From Amoebidium appalachense (taxonomy: Eukaryota; Ichthyosporea), in NCBI GenBank assembly GCA_963693365.1, contig CAVNZM010000002.1, positions 13,702,001 to 13,766,000 on the forward strand: a stretch of 64,000 bases of DNA. Direction: 5' to 3'. Positions 24,372-54,674 of this stretch are shown one piece after another. A program made the translations under genes and the position numbers. Numbering within the stretch: the first letter of the stretch is position 1; each line of letters begins with the position of its first letter. Below the pieces are notes generated by a model. That model saw only the letters and a list, made by a program, of their open reading frames with translations. It was not told the DNA's origin and searched no databases.

Positions 24372-26401
24372 TTCTCGGCCCCTTCTTTCTTGTTTTCAGG
24401 GGCCCCTTCTTGTTTTCAGGAACCTGGTTTCTTTTTTCTTGGATGCGAAAAGACAGCGCGGGGGGGGGGGGGGGGAGGAGGGGATTGAAGCCTAGCTTTC
24501 AATAAAAGGGAGTGAGGAGGAGTATTGGGAGAGGGGGGGGGAGGGGGGGGGGAGGAAGGGAAGTTGGTATCTTGGGAAGAGAGGTGGGAGGGAGGGGGGG
24601 TGGGGGGGGGGGGGTGGGGGGGTTGGGGAGGGGGCCAAGAAAGAGCCAGGCGCCAGGGGTATGAAGGTATTAGAAGGGGGCGATGGTAGGAGTGGAAGAG
24701 GGCCCCGGGGAGAGGCGCACGAGAGGGGCGGGGGGGGGGGGGAGGGGGGGGGGGAGGGGGGGGGGGGGGGAGGGGGGGGGGGGGGGGGGGGGGGGGGAGG
24801 AGGTTGGGGCAATGGGGCGATGGTAGGAGTGGAAGCAGACTCCAGAGAGGGGGGGGGGGGGGGAGTGGGAAGGGTGCGCATAAAGAGCATTGGTACAACT
24901 ATCAGATAGCTCCACTGATAATAATAAATCTGCAGATGAGTTCTTTTGACTCGAGAGAATTGTAGTGACTCCGAAATCCGATATCATTCGTGTCTTGTGC
25001 AAGTAGTTTCAATGATTAATTTTGAACAAAACCATGGCCTACACTGAGTCCTAATATTAGCCAATAAGCACAGCTTTCCACCTATTAATATCCTATAACA
25101 CCGTCGTAGTATGACCCCTCTCCGTTCCCAACCTCTTCTTACGCTTCCTTCAACCTAGTTTCCATATTGTCTCTCCCTGGCGTGCCCTGAGCAAGTGGCT
25201 GTTCCTCCCCCCCCCCCCCCCCCCTCCCCCCCCCCCTCCCCTCCCCCTCCCCCCCTCCTTATGCTCTATTCCCTTCCTCAACCTCCACTGTTTGCCAACC
25301 AACACCACCGCTAGCGCTCAGCCAGGGCCCTCCATTTTGCCCCAAGGCCTTCTTCCTTTTTGGTTCTCAGCAGGGGGAAGCCTTAGCATACATTGCATCC
25401 GATGATGTATCATGCCGTTCTGTGTAGATGGCATACGTATACTACTTCGGCGTTAAGGTGCACAAACAACGCTTAAAACTGTCAACCCTTGGCCTACCAC
25501 CCAAACAGTCCCACACACAAGTATAATAAGCCTAATTACTACTACTATGCAACGGTTACCATGATTCCAAGAGTGATCCGAGACGGTAATCCCACAGTGA
25601 ACACTAAGGGTGCCCCATTACTAATCCCTACTTTATTATGGATTACTAAGTCCCCAACAATATGCCCCACTGCTAATCCCATGGGCCATGCTAGGCTAGG
25701 CCCCCTACTTCACCTGCATAGGCTCATGCCTATCTTGGCCATGGCCATTCTGAAATCTGTTCGTGAGATCGAGGCTGTCCGTGTGCATGCCTTAAACCAG
25801 TCACATCCACATTTTCACTTGTATTGTTCATGACATGATATAATCACCAGATTTTTTCTGCAAACTTGGCATGCTATCATTATTCATATTGCTCATAACA
25901 TTATACACCAACTCATAACAAGCTTGTCACGCATCACTCTCTTGTGCACACTTGCTCAGACTTGCACTCCAAAGTGCGCACACTTTGGGATAACGATGCA
26001 TTCCTGCACATTCGTATAACCAATCATAAACTCAAATTAGTTGCTTTATAAAGCAAAAATTTACATCCACCCGTTGGCGAGTCATGATTGGGTTAGAGTT
26101 TTGACCCAGTTCAGTGTGAACGGTTACGTTGCATCATCACGACTCTACAAGAGAACCAAAAAACTAAAGAACCAGAAGTGGTTGAGATTTTAGTTGATTT
26201 TTTAATTGAAATCACACATACAAAAATATAATAAAGTATTTGTTTTTGTTTTAAAAGGGCTAGTAGGAAGTCTCTGTTTATGGTAATGTCTCTTTAGTCG
26301 TTAAGCACATCTGTTTTACGACCCTCTCCCGGCTTTAAAATAGAACACAGAGTTGTATCACACACACACTGATTCCTTTCAAGAGTTATCAATACATAAA
26401 C

Positions 26402-30620
<4,219 letters not shown>

Positions 30621-30750
30621 GCATGAGCCTAGGCGTTTTTTTTTTTTGGTGTCGTGATGCCATCTGGGGGGTGTGGGGAAAAACCCCCCTTCTCAATGCC
30701 CGGCATTCCTACGTCCCTTTACCTCTCGCCTTCTTCCTCCTCTTGGATTC

Positions 30751-30789
<39 letters not shown>

Positions 30790-31891
30790 AACTTCTTTTC
30801 CCCCCACCTTGTATGCATGTCTATGTTCTGGGCGATAGGTTACTGGGCGGGAGGGGGGGACCTTGGAGAGGTTGAGGATGAGGGAAGGAGAGTGTGCCAG
30901 TGGGGGGGGGGGGGAGGGAGGGGGGGGGGGGGGGGTAAACACGAAATTCGAAATTTGCTGGTGGCGGCGAATGATGCACGAAGAGGAAAATGTTGCGATT
31001 CATGAAGGTGAAGAATCGTTTTTGGGAAAGGCATAGAAAGATTGTGTGGTTTTAAGTAGAATGGGCGAGGGTAGCGTTGGTACAGTGTGTGACTGTGAGT
31101 GTTTGTGTGTGCGTGTTTGGGGAGGGGGGGGGGGGGGGGGAAGAGAGAGGGGAGCGGGGTTTTTTGTGTGTGTGTGTGGGGGGGGATGTCTGCATGTGTT
31201 TCTTAGTTGAATTAGTTTATTGGTTGGATTTGCTTCTGGTTTCTTGACTGTGCTTGCAGTCTCTGCTCCCGTGTGGTTTTAGTTTAGCCCCTTAGAGACT
31301 ATGGAGCAACAATGTGGTGCACGTGTGAAAAACTCGGCCTTTCCTCTCTCCTCCGTCTTTTTCTTCCTTTTTTCTTGTTTTTTCTTAACCCCAAGGAGGA
31401 GGTGTTAGGGGGCAGACGGGTGAGAGGATAGAGGATGGTGTTTGCCGAATATGCCGGAATCTGACATGACAATTGCGATAAATTACGATAGTTCCGGTAG
31501 CCTTTATAGGTTTGGTGTGGATAAGATTCTAGCTCTTAACTCGGTTTATTGTGGGTTGTGTGCTGTGGGTCCAGAATTTAAATATTTGGATGAAGGTCGG
31601 TAGGAACAACAAGACGATCATCTTTTCGGGTATGGTTTATTAACTTTAATGCGAGACGACAATTGGTCGACATAATTTTTGTAATTATGCTTGACCATGT
31701 ATTGTCTTTGCACCCATGTATCCTTAAAGTAAAAAAAAATCCAAGCTCTTCAAGCTTTTCAATGTGCTTTGGGACAATATATAGGTGGGCTTATGGCTTT
31801 GCCATCATTGGTGATCCGGCCGTGCTGCACATAAATTGCTCTTCGGATCCTCCCCTCCTCCCCACCCCCAACCCCCACCCCCCACCCCCCA

Positions 31892-32100
<209 letters not shown>

Positions 32101-32101
32101 A

Positions 32102-32136
<35 letters not shown>

Positions 32137-32305
32137 TCCTCCACAAACACACACACACACACACACAAACGCTACCGCCCCGCAAACTACACAACCACCA
32201 TCATCAATCATGCACGAGGGATAGTTCAATATCCAATATACATATGCTGGCATAGTAAGAAAAATTGGTAATCACAAACGATTCATTTTCTTACGTATGT
32301 AATTA

Positions 32306-32390
32306 AGATTTGTGGAGGTGGAGGACGTGGAGGTGGAGGAGGTGGAGGAGGTGGAGGAGGGGGGAGGGGGGAGGGGGGGTAGAGATCTAG
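32306..32390 (+). repeat. GGAGGT hexanucleotide array
   Basis: Imperfect tandem copies of GGAGGT (with GTGGAGGAC variants) grade into a G-rich stretch. Confidence 0.8.
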
Positions 32391-32441
32391 AGAGCCTCTG
32401 AGAGAGATGAGACGGCTTTGGGTGAAGAGAGAGCCGCTCCA

Positions 32442-32473
<32 letters not shown>

Positions 32474-32714
32474 TCACGTTAATGAGTCATCAAAAATATA
32501 GTTCAGAGCGTCTGGAATCGCCACCAGCGATATCCGTACCAAGAGTATGTCCAGGTCACGCTGTATATTTGGCAGCCTCAGCAGCGCTGGCAAAAAACCT
32601 TAAATAGGTACCTATATATGTGCCGAATAAACATGCATATGGTGCATTTATTTGGGAGTGCAAGCACTAACATAGTATTATAATCGCTGGTAGTGGCATA
32701 AAGATTGTGTACCA

Positions 32715-32808
32715 ATCAAACGTGGCTCCGTTGGTAATATTACTTATTATTGCAAATTTATCAAACGTGGCCACGTTGGTAATATTACATAATATTGCAA
32801 ATTTATCG
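32715..32808. repeat. Two-copy AT-rich direct repeat of about 46 bp
   Basis: Two adjacent copies share ATCAAACGTGGC, CGTTGGTAATATTAC and TATTGCAAATTTAT with a few substitutions. It stands out because it is not a simple-sequence repeat. Confidence 0.85.
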
Positions 32809-33041
32809 GTCTAAATATCTGCGCATAGCACAAAACTGTCGTCTTAACATTCCAGGTTTTTGTCCCGATAGGTTTATCCCTCCCCCCCCAACCCGCCCCG
32901 GGGGGGTCTATGCAATTCCCCGAGTCAGACCAAAAAGCCCCCCTCCCCCCCCCCCCCCCCCCCTCCCCTCCCCCCCACTTCCCCCCCAAACAAAAAAAAA
33001 GGAGGGGCAGGGGAAACGGAGCTAATCGATATAATCGGAAT

Positions 33042-33463
33042 CTACGCCACCTCCAACTTCTTCCGAACCTCGGGTGACTCTGCCACCGCATCCGCATACG
33101 AAGGAAGGAGAGCCTCCTTAGACTCCCTCCTCACCAACCCCCTGACCACGCTAACCATTGGTCCATACACTGACTCCCCGTTCTGATTGGTTTGCATTTT
33201 TGAATACTTGCAATGATTGGTGATAAAAAACCCGTTGCTATGGCGATTGCGGTTGCGTACCATGCATGCGAGAACGCACGTGCACACGCCCAAAATGACC
33301 ACTCCGACCAGAAACACAACGAGAAGGGCCACGAGGCGGGGATGGTCGCTTTCACCAATCAGATGGAGCAGCTTCTTTGTCTGTGGGGCCAAAAAAAATA
33401 CACCATCAGTCACTAATATGCATGAATATTAGAGCCCCCCCCCCCCCCCCCCCCCCTCCCACC

Positions 33464-33495
<32 letters not shown>

Positions 33496-34349
33496 CTACG
33501 CCCCCCCCCCCCCCCCCCCCCCCCCCCCCCACACACACATACCTAACCCCCCCCCCCCCCCCCCCCCCCCACTACTTCTCCCCCACGTCCCTCACCAGAA
33601 ATTATCTGTATTGAACAAGTTACTTGAATACACAAAATCCCCCCGGGCTCGGTTCCTGAGCTCTCCTTTTTGGGACTTTTGTGTCTGAGTTGAAATAAAA
33701 GAAGCACTCTAAAATGCACACCAAGCTCCAAGTTCTCCTCACGTGGGTTACCAATCGGGCGAGCAGTATCATGTTACCATGCCATGTAGCATGCTAGGAG
33801 ATGTCAGCCGGAATGGGATGAGTCGGGGGCAGGAGGGGAGGGGGGGGGGGCAGGGTGTGTGTGTGTGGGAGGGGGGTGGGAGGGAGAAGGGGGGTTCCAG
33901 CCGCAAATTCCCCATGCACTTACGTAAGAAATCTTCTCGTTTTTGGGCTCTTCAGTCGCAAACGGTGCCTCCGGAAGGGAAGCAACACCCTGTATGTCCG
34001 AGTGCATGGATTCCATATCGGTTATGACGTCATTTGCTACGTTTTCATTGGTCGTTGCCGTTGTAGGCTTCGATTTCGCCTCGGTGCCATCTGCAGCGGT
34101 TTCTGGTTGGGTGCCACATGCCGGGGTGGCAGGAACCGTCGTTGGTGGTGATTGGATGGTTTTATCTGATGGAGTGATTTGATTGGTTGATTTTGCTGTT
34201 ATCTCGTCTACGATCTGGCGGATGGTGTTGAATGCAACCCTTTCGACAAAGGCGGCGACAAAAGCGACGGTTGGGGTGCCGGTAAAGACCTCGTATGGCC
34301 GGGTACGGCTGGTGAGATGTTTCGCACGGTGTATGTGTGGGTGCAGAAA

Positions 34350-34397
<48 letters not shown>

Positions 34398-34434
34398 CGT
34401 GCGCACGCACGCGCGCGTGTGTGTGTATGTGTAC

Positions 34435-34466
<32 letters not shown>

Positions 34467-35328
34467 ATGTGTGTGTGTATGATGTGTGTGTGTGTACTCC
34501 GCGCGCACGCGCGTGTGTGCGTGTGTGTGCATGCGCGGGTGTGTTTTTAAGGTGGTGGTATGAAGGGCCGGAGAGGGAAAGCAGAGAGAAAGTGGTGGTG
34601 TGTGTGGGTTAGTTTATTATATCATTTTGCAGCAAAGCCAAGAGGTAGAGAACAGCGAAGGGAAATGTGCATGGGCAATGGCCAGGAAAAACTGGACTAT
34701 TGCCGTGAGTGTGCATGTAAGCGTGCCAAAAAAAATTGGGGCAGAGAGGGGGGATCCCATGAGTGGGAGGGAGGGAAGCGCAAGAACAATGATGATGGAG
34801 AAAACGGTGGATCCAACCAGGGGAGGGGAGGAACAGGGGGGGGGGGAGGCGGGGGGGAGGGGGGAGAGGGTAAGGGTGTGAAGAGGGAGTCTCACCAATG
34901 ATAAAGAGGCTTGTCTAGGAGTAACCAAACCCAACGGAATTGTGGACACACAGGGTGAGGTCTAAAGAAAAACACTTATGCTAGTATACCGAAGTTCCAC
35001 CCTGACCCCTTTTTACCGGGATGTACCTGTATGCTTTAAGGGTTGGGTAGGTGCTGATGCCCTCTTCTTCACACAGTTGGCTGAAATGCTCACAGTCCAC
35101 CTATGGAGCACACGTGCGTTAACGAATATTCTTCTGAATTTCTCCTCCTTTCCTGCTCTTTTTTCTCCCTAAAATCGTTTATTCCCCCATCCAAAACAAC
35201 CTCAACAGCAAAACACATTCTAAGTAGCCACAGACACGAACAATGACAGATTCATACAGGCCGTTGCATTCTGTTTTTGGTCCCACAACGACACAGCTAG
35301 CCTGAGCACCTGAGCACGTGTGCAGGCG

Positions 35329-35391
<63 letters not shown>

Positions 35392-36298
35392 TTCCTCCCT
35401 CCCTCCCCCTCCGGCACACACACGACCATGGCCTTCCTTCCAAACACATTGCTGGCCGTTTTGCGACACTCCCCTTTTACCCTACTCCTCTTCGCTCCTC
35501 TCCCCTTCCCCTTCCCCGCTTTACCCCCACCGCTTACACAACAATCCCCATCCACACACACACACACCCAGCCCCACCCAGAGGACGGGCCAAGAGAAGG
35601 AAGAAAGCGGATGAGAAGGGCAGGAGAGGGGAAACAAGACCCGGGATGGGGGTGGTGGAGGGAGGGGGGGGGAGGAAATACCCGGGCAAGAGTTGCAATC
35701 TGGCCTCCACGTGAGTGCCTCAGCATCTAAGGGAGTGGTTTGGACGTGTCAGAAGCCAAACAGTGGAATTACTCATGCAAGTGCAAGTTATTGAGGGTCA
35801 AGGGTCAAACAGAAATAAATAGGTGACTATAATTGGCAGCATGTGAACCAGAGGTGGTGAAAGTACAAAAGTGAGGGCCGGGCAAAGGGGTGAAGGGTAC
35901 AGGCTGTGAGAATGGGGATCTAGAAGCCGGAATATGTGTGTGGTGGCGTGTGTATGAGTGTTGCTATGATATAGGTGTGCTTGTGTGTGAGTGTGCATAT
36001 ATCGTGTCGGTGAGTTCCCGTGTGTGTTTACACGTGTAATTGAGTTTACACCCAGGTAAACGTGTGTGTAAGGTGGTGTATGTTTACTACATAAATTTGT
36101 GCTTCTATTTATGTGTACTAAATTAGAGTGTTTTGGCTATCTGTGTGTATGTGCACATGGCCGAAATGAAACGAGTATGGCAGAATGACATAGACTAGAG
36201 AAGACTCTAGGTTATGAAGAAAGGCCTGGACGGCAAGGGGCTGAGAATGGCCTAGCGGGAGGGAGTTCTGCTAGGACGGGGAACTGGACGGTTTTTTT

Positions 36299-36335
<37 letters not shown>

Positions 36336-37012
36336 GTAGAAACCGAAAAAATTATCTGTCTCTATGTATGGCAAAAGCGCAATCTATTTCCACGTTATCT
36401 CGTGCATGTTTCCCCTGTGTCACAATCTTTTTTGAACATTCAGGAATAATTCCTACTGGTTGGGCAATCCACACAGTCAGTTAAACATACTTGAACCCAC
36501 CTTTGAGACCTCACGGAACTTGCTTTTTGCCCTCGTGACAAAATCGCAGTAAATAGGCTCTCCCTCATATTTTTTGTTCTTGATGCACTCCGGGAGTTGC
36601 TTGCTGAAGTTGACGATGAAAACACGGTGTGTGTTTTTGAGCTCTAAAAACTGTTTCTCGCTCTTTATGAGAACCATTTCGGTGTCGCGGTAGGCCTCGG
36701 GGTCATGTTCAGGCTCGTGTTGCCTGTCCGAGGTAGTTAAGCATGGACTATATTAGACTGGAGTCATACATAGCTACCTAATAGTCATGCATATGGGTCA
36801 GTGTTTCTTCAGAATTTCCGAACATCTTCTGGCATTTTGATTCGCAAAAAGAAACATTCGGATATACCGAGGTATTGTGGTTATCATGGTGGGTATCACG
36901 GTGCTAGTATGTACTATACCGCTCAGGCATCGATATTCGGGATGCACAACCAGGAAATGCTATGGCTTTACAAAAATAAAACATCGGATTCCAGAGACTG
37001 TGTGACTGTGTG

Positions 37013-37069
<57 letters not shown>

Positions 37070-37596
37070 GTAAGGCTATAATTGTGACCCGTGCAGCATG
37101 CAGACGTACACAAGGCCTCCTAAATACGAAAATAACTATAATATACTTATGTTTGTATATAGAAGAAGGCCTCGTGTATACGTCAGTGTGCGGGACTGTG
37201 CACTGGCTGCCGGTCTCAGCGGTGTTCGGAATCCACTCAAGAGTGCAATGCACCAAAGTGTCACACAAATAAGATACCGGACACCAAAAAACCTCACCGG
37301 GGATGGGGCATCTAATGAAACACACAACCGATGCAATGTTTCCAAAAAGACAGAAATTATGAGTCAGGCAAGTTGGCGCTACGTGTCCGTGTCATATGTG
37401 CGCGTGCATGACGCACAACCTATCTGCCGCTATCTGAAATGGCAAATGCGTGTGCCATAACCAAACATCGGTGGCGCAATGGAGGTGTAAGAAGCCCTAT
37501 GCATATGACTCTGCCATAAACTTAATATTAATGAAGGTTTATGCCATTGTGGCTGCCAAAAAAGAAAAAAAAAAAAGGGGGGGGGGGGGGAGGGGG

Positions 37597-37636
<40 letters not shown>

Positions 37637-37867
37637 GGGGGATCCATATGCATGGAGAGCTCGGTCACGACGGGAAATGCTGCAGGAGATAGGGAGAGGC
37701 CGCGAGGCAGTTTTACAGTATGGTGTGATTTTAAACTGAGTTAAGCACATGACTAGCAAAGGCGTGCAACTATTATCAAATTTAGTGGAACTTAGTCAAG
37801 GGGACACCTACTTGCCCACGGCCGTCCCCGCTAGAGCAGCCACGAGTGCAAGCGCGAGGAACCTCAT
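33042..37867 (-). CDS. Thioredoxin-fold type I membrane protein lacking CxxC
   Basis: Five exons on the minus strand (37867-37812, 36723-36501, 35100-35027, 34308-33924, 33380-33042) join in phase to 358 residues. Residues 1-18 form a signal peptide ([14 protein letters not shown]). Residues about 34-160 have a thioredoxin/PDI layout: a VFIVNF strand, a [15 protein letters not shown] helix region and the conserved cis-proline motif YPT (Pro112), then an edge strand and a terminal helix. The usual WCGHC site after the VNF strand is absent; the nearest cysteines, 65 and 78, do not form CxxC. A Thr/Pro/Glu-rich linker (about 165-245) leads to one membrane segment (about 262-287) and a 70-residue cytosolic tail with basic residues. 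The layout resembles the TMX group of ER membrane PDIs, but without redox chemistry a chaperone or adaptor role is more likely. There is no C-terminal KKxx retrieval signal. Individual exon boundaries are confident; family placement is moderate. Confidence 0.8.
34361..34482. repeat. GT-rich array in intron 3 of the thioredoxin-fold gene
   Basis: (GT)n runs are interrupted by GCGCACGC segments and continue to about 34550. Frames through this tract are not coding. Confidence 0.85.
35334..35390. repeat. C57 run
   Basis: An uninterrupted C run of about 57 bases lies in intron 2 of the minus-strand gene, so it reads as a G run in the transcript. Confidence 0.85.
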
Positions 37868-39173
37868 AATGCCGGGTCAATTGAAATGTTGGATACCCGA
37901 GGATTTTTTTGGTGGTGGGTGGCGGAAAATGGAGCCTATTGATTAATCTTTCATTCGGTGCTTTGTGCACACATGGACGCAGCTCCGGATCATATGTGCA
38001 CTCAATGAATATAGTAATATGTGTGTGTGTAACCGGTCAACAGTGTTTGTCTTCACTCGACGGATGTGAACTTGTGCACGTGCTTAATAGAAACTTATGT
38101 GTATGGGTCGAGGAGTTCAGGTTCTAAAAATTCAAGTAAAAACTCAGAAAAGCAAGCCGGAGTTTTCAAAAGTGTATACAAAGCCCGAATATAGGCACCT
38201 GGTGATACAGCACACACTCGCCCTTTGGACGAATGTTGTCAAACTGATCAGGAGCACCTAGGGTTGCGTTTATGTATGTGCAGGTGGCTCACACAGTCAA
38301 AGCGCGGCAAAAAAAACACTTCGAGAACTGTTCAAATGCGCCGGTGTATAAATTACACAATACAAGAAGCTGTAAGTGACTTTCAAAAAACGGAATAATT
38401 ATGGCCTAACTAATAATTGTAGCAGACAACTAAAAAAAAGATTCTTAAAATATAACTAAATCTCATCTGGAACTTTATTTTTCAAAACTACGAATTACGT
38501 TGAGCCTACATGCATTGTGCTTTTACCCTCCTCCAAATTGCTCACTTAAACCAAATACAGCTATGTTACCCTTTCAACCATTGGCTATCTTTACAAGTTA
38601 CCAAAAATGGGGTTTGTTTAGTCGGGGACAGCCACTCAACAGCGTCGCCACACATTCCTACGATTGCCCACTGGTAACGAAACCAACTTTGCATGTTCTC
38701 GCAGGATTTTGTTACCCAAATTTCAAACTTTTGTGGTATTGTTTCTCTTCCAGCTAACAATTTGGCATGTTTTGGTAAATTTGCGGCGCACCATTCTGAT
38801 CAGCTCTAGTTGTGTTCTTTTCTGAAGCCAAGCTCAAAGATATTACCTTCCATTTTTTGTTTTCCGAAGGAGTAAGCTAAGAAAGTTTAGAAGAGGGAAG
38901 GACCTTTACCCACAAAAACTTAGAGTATTCTTAACCTTTTTGCTGCCCTAGCGTGTCAGGGTAGCCCCACAGCAACACACGCACCGGGGTTACACCCCAC
39001 GAACTCCAGGGATAAGCCTTCGTCAGGCTGTATAGTTCCTTAGGGAATTTCTGGAAAAATAGCATTGGCGTGCGGCAGTTCTTTAACAGTAGCATTGTGA
39101 AGGAGTAAAACAGAGCTTTAATCGAGTTGGGATGTGCTGCCATGCAAGATAGGCTCAGGCACACACAGAGAGA
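37868..39173. other. Divergent promoter region
   Basis: About 1.3 kb separates the start of the minus-strand thioredoxin-fold gene from the start of the plus-strand PCTAIRE kinase. Unlike every other spacer it has no long homopolymer or dinucleotide array and is AT-richer, consistent with a shared or back-to-back promoter. I see no gene in it and cannot point to a specific binding site. Confidence 0.55.
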
Positions 39174-52303
<13,130 letters not shown>

Positions 52304-52981
52304 TCGTATCTACCGATTACGAGGGGCACATAAGCCAATCACATTGTGCGATCAAGAACCATATTTGGCGAAGGCTCATGATTTGAGATTCGGTTCGGCA
52401 AAAGGTTGAAGTGTTTGGTGCATCCTCACTTGGAAGGTTGGAAAAGTGTATAAATCGGCTCGGGTGGAAATCTTTTCATGCATGTGTTGTATTGCACACA
52501 CCCTGTGATGTAAAGCCCGGATCGATGCATACATACAGACATGCACAACACAACGATAGGATAGCTTGGATATTTAGGACACAGTCTTGCATGACTTGCA
52601 CACACACCTGGTGACAGAGCGCATGCACACACACACACACACGTACACTTGCACCACCAAAACAGCACCCACACATACAAGGAATCACACATCACACATA
52701 CAAGCACACACAAAAACATAAACAACTCTCCACTCCCTGGTTATCCCCGTTCCAGTGACGTATTGGGTGTTTCCAGATTTTAGCATCAATCGTTTACTGC
52801 ACACATGAACTTTGCTGGTTTTCTTTCTCCACATCGATTTATGACTGTTTGAATCCTGTATTTTTTTTTCACTAACTGACTAATTATGATTACAAACATG
52901 GCATGCGTGCACGTGTGGATAGGGGGTTGTGCACATTTAGGTCTACATAGGAACCCGTGCACACACACAAACACATGCACA

Positions 52982-53046
<65 letters not shown>

Positions 53047-53457
53047 GCGCGCCCGCCGGCACGGTTACACAAAGACTCCAGCACAGCGGCCCAGGTGTAT
53101 GCACACACGTACACGTGCACACATACACATGCACCCGCATTCACACGGGACGGGCACAACACACACTGTGACACACGTACACGCCCACGAACACGCACAC
53201 GCGTGCACACACACACACACACACACACAAGCACCATTCCACGAGGGAGATTTCATTCGTAGTACATATATAGCAGGTAGATTTATGGGAAACCATGGCT
53301 TACATTTGTATGAGTGACCTTTAATGCGATAACATGCCCATGCGGATAATATATAGCTAGAATCAACAACTTATACAAGAAACATACTTGAAGTATTCTG
53401 TTTGATATGAGCAACTAGAAGTTAACATGTTCTATGTACATGTAATGCCTTGATGCG

Positions 53458-53463
53458 AATAAA
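53458..53463 (+). terminator. Candidate polyadenylation signal (AATAAA)
   Basis: An exact AATAAA occurs in repeat-free AT-rich sequence about 1.15 kb beyond the PCTAIRE kinase stop. The distance makes it only a candidate. Confidence 0.3.
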
Positions 53464-53588
53464 TCTCCAAAACCGTTTCAATTTCTAGGTAACGTTTGTC
53501 TTGGTGTCAAGTTGCTGCTTCACAGGACATTGACCCGATTCGTTTTGCACCATCGACGTGTGCATGCCACATGTGGAGTCGTTGGATG

Positions 53589-53639
<51 letters not shown>

Positions 53640-53735
53640 AGTTCGCCCAACATATACACACGCACACAACCACCAAAGTCGATATTCTGCTTTCTATCAT
53701 AGTCCGTCTTGAATGTGTATTTGGTACTGTCTAAT

Positions 53736-53790
<55 letters not shown>

Positions 53791-53929
53791 ACCCACCCAC
53801 CCTTTCCCCTCCCCTGCGCACACACCTCCAACCCACCTCCCCCCACCCCCCTTTCCTCCCCCACGGCTCCCCGGGAGGTGGCCAAGTGTGTGTTTTGAAT
53901 GTAATCGTCGGCGTCCTAGTAACCATGTA

Positions 53930-54222
53930 TTAACCAACCACCGCATCTCCCATTTTAGACGCGATCGAGGTTGATCCGATCGAGGATTCCAAATTGCCCT
54001 GAGCAGCCTATGAAGTTATCGAACTTATCAACCAATCGAGGGCGTGACATCATTTGTTCACGCAGCCGTTTTGGCGCTTATCTTGAATCTTTGGGGCGAA
54101 ATCGTATGTCAACATCGGCAATATGACCTAAAATTCTGATTGGTGAGCCCCATCTGAGAATTGTGGCTCTCAGCTGATCGCTGTCCAGACGCTAAAATGG
54201 GAGATGCGGTGGTTGGTGTTAA
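53930..54222. mobile_element. MITE-like element with perfect 25-bp terminal inverted repeats
   Basis: CCAACCACCGCATCTCCCAT and five more bases at 53934-53958 are exactly repeated in inverted orientation at 54192-54216. Both ends abut TTAA (53930-53933 and 54219-54222), with two extra bases (TG) at the right end, which fits a TTAA target duplication. The inside (about 230 bp) is unique sequence with no ORF. Size, perfect TIRs and TTAA flanks suit a non-autonomous DNA transposon, perhaps mobilised by a piggyBac-like enzyme. Confidence 0.75.
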
Positions 54223-54600
54223 GGGGGTTTCTTTTAGGTGTCTGGGTCGGGTCAGGCCAGAGGGGATTCTAGCTATGTGATTGGCCTATTGCGCATCAGA
54301 GCCGGTGCCGGTAGCCGATACGTTTTGCAGGCAGCAAGGCACAGCCATAATACAACCAAAAAAAGAAAAAGAAACAATATTAATAGAAAGGGAAGAAGAA
54401 TTAATAACCAAGCGTTAGAAAGAAGATTGCAGTTCAGCTGGCTTGACCCGGATGTGCTGGAATGTGGCCCATTAATCGGCCCAAAAGAAACCCCCTTCAA
54501 CCCACAATTGTCATGCAAAGTTTACGTGTATAGAACCACAACTCTCTAAATATAGCTTGTGTTCACCCAAAAAGAATACAAAACATGATGTTCATGCGCA

Positions 54601-54616
54601 TTTATTCGGATTTATT
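54601..54616 (-). terminator. Two polyadenylation signals for RPT5
   Basis: TTTATT at 54601-54606 and 54611-54616 reads AATAAA twice on the minus strand, 60-75 bases beyond the RPT5 stop codon, an ideal distance for a short 3' UTR. Confidence 0.6.
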
Positions 54617-54674
54617 GGCCAACTGGGCGTGCACCATTCTACTTTTAGGCCCGCCAGCTGCCTTTGGCCTATAT

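Larger units (their letters stand above)
23028..26401. other. Spacer between the propeller gene and the STK32 gene
   Basis: No gene is supported. The first 500 bases are the probable 3' UTR of the upstream gene, with a T run at 23129-23161 and an AATAAA at 23449. 23790-24900 is C-run and G-run rich and contains a local duplication. 24900-26400 is free of simple repeats, AT-richer, and would hold the promoter of the kinase starting at 26402. Confidence 0.6.
52304..54674. other. Spacer between convergent PCTAIRE and RPT5 genes
   Basis: It contains the kinase 3' UTR, AC arrays around 52630-52660 and 52970-53230, C runs at 53594-53637 and 53737-53790, and a TIR element (53930-54222). A 103-codon frame at 54238-54549 has no recognisable features and is not called. 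Confidence 0.6.

Noticed and set aside
25489-25833. 114-codon frame upstream of the STK32 gene
   Set aside because: It has no recognisable motif, no splice context and ordinary noncoding composition.
37812-37820. GC donor (GTGG|GCAAGT) for exon 1 of the thioredoxin-fold gene
   Set aside because: It looks like a GC consensus, but only the nearby GT donor (GGCAA|GTAGGT) joins exon 2 in phase.
54238-54549. 103-codon frame beside the MITE
   Set aside because: It has a good length and non-repetitive sequence but no similarity I recognise, and it sits in the 3' spacer between convergent genes; too weak to call.
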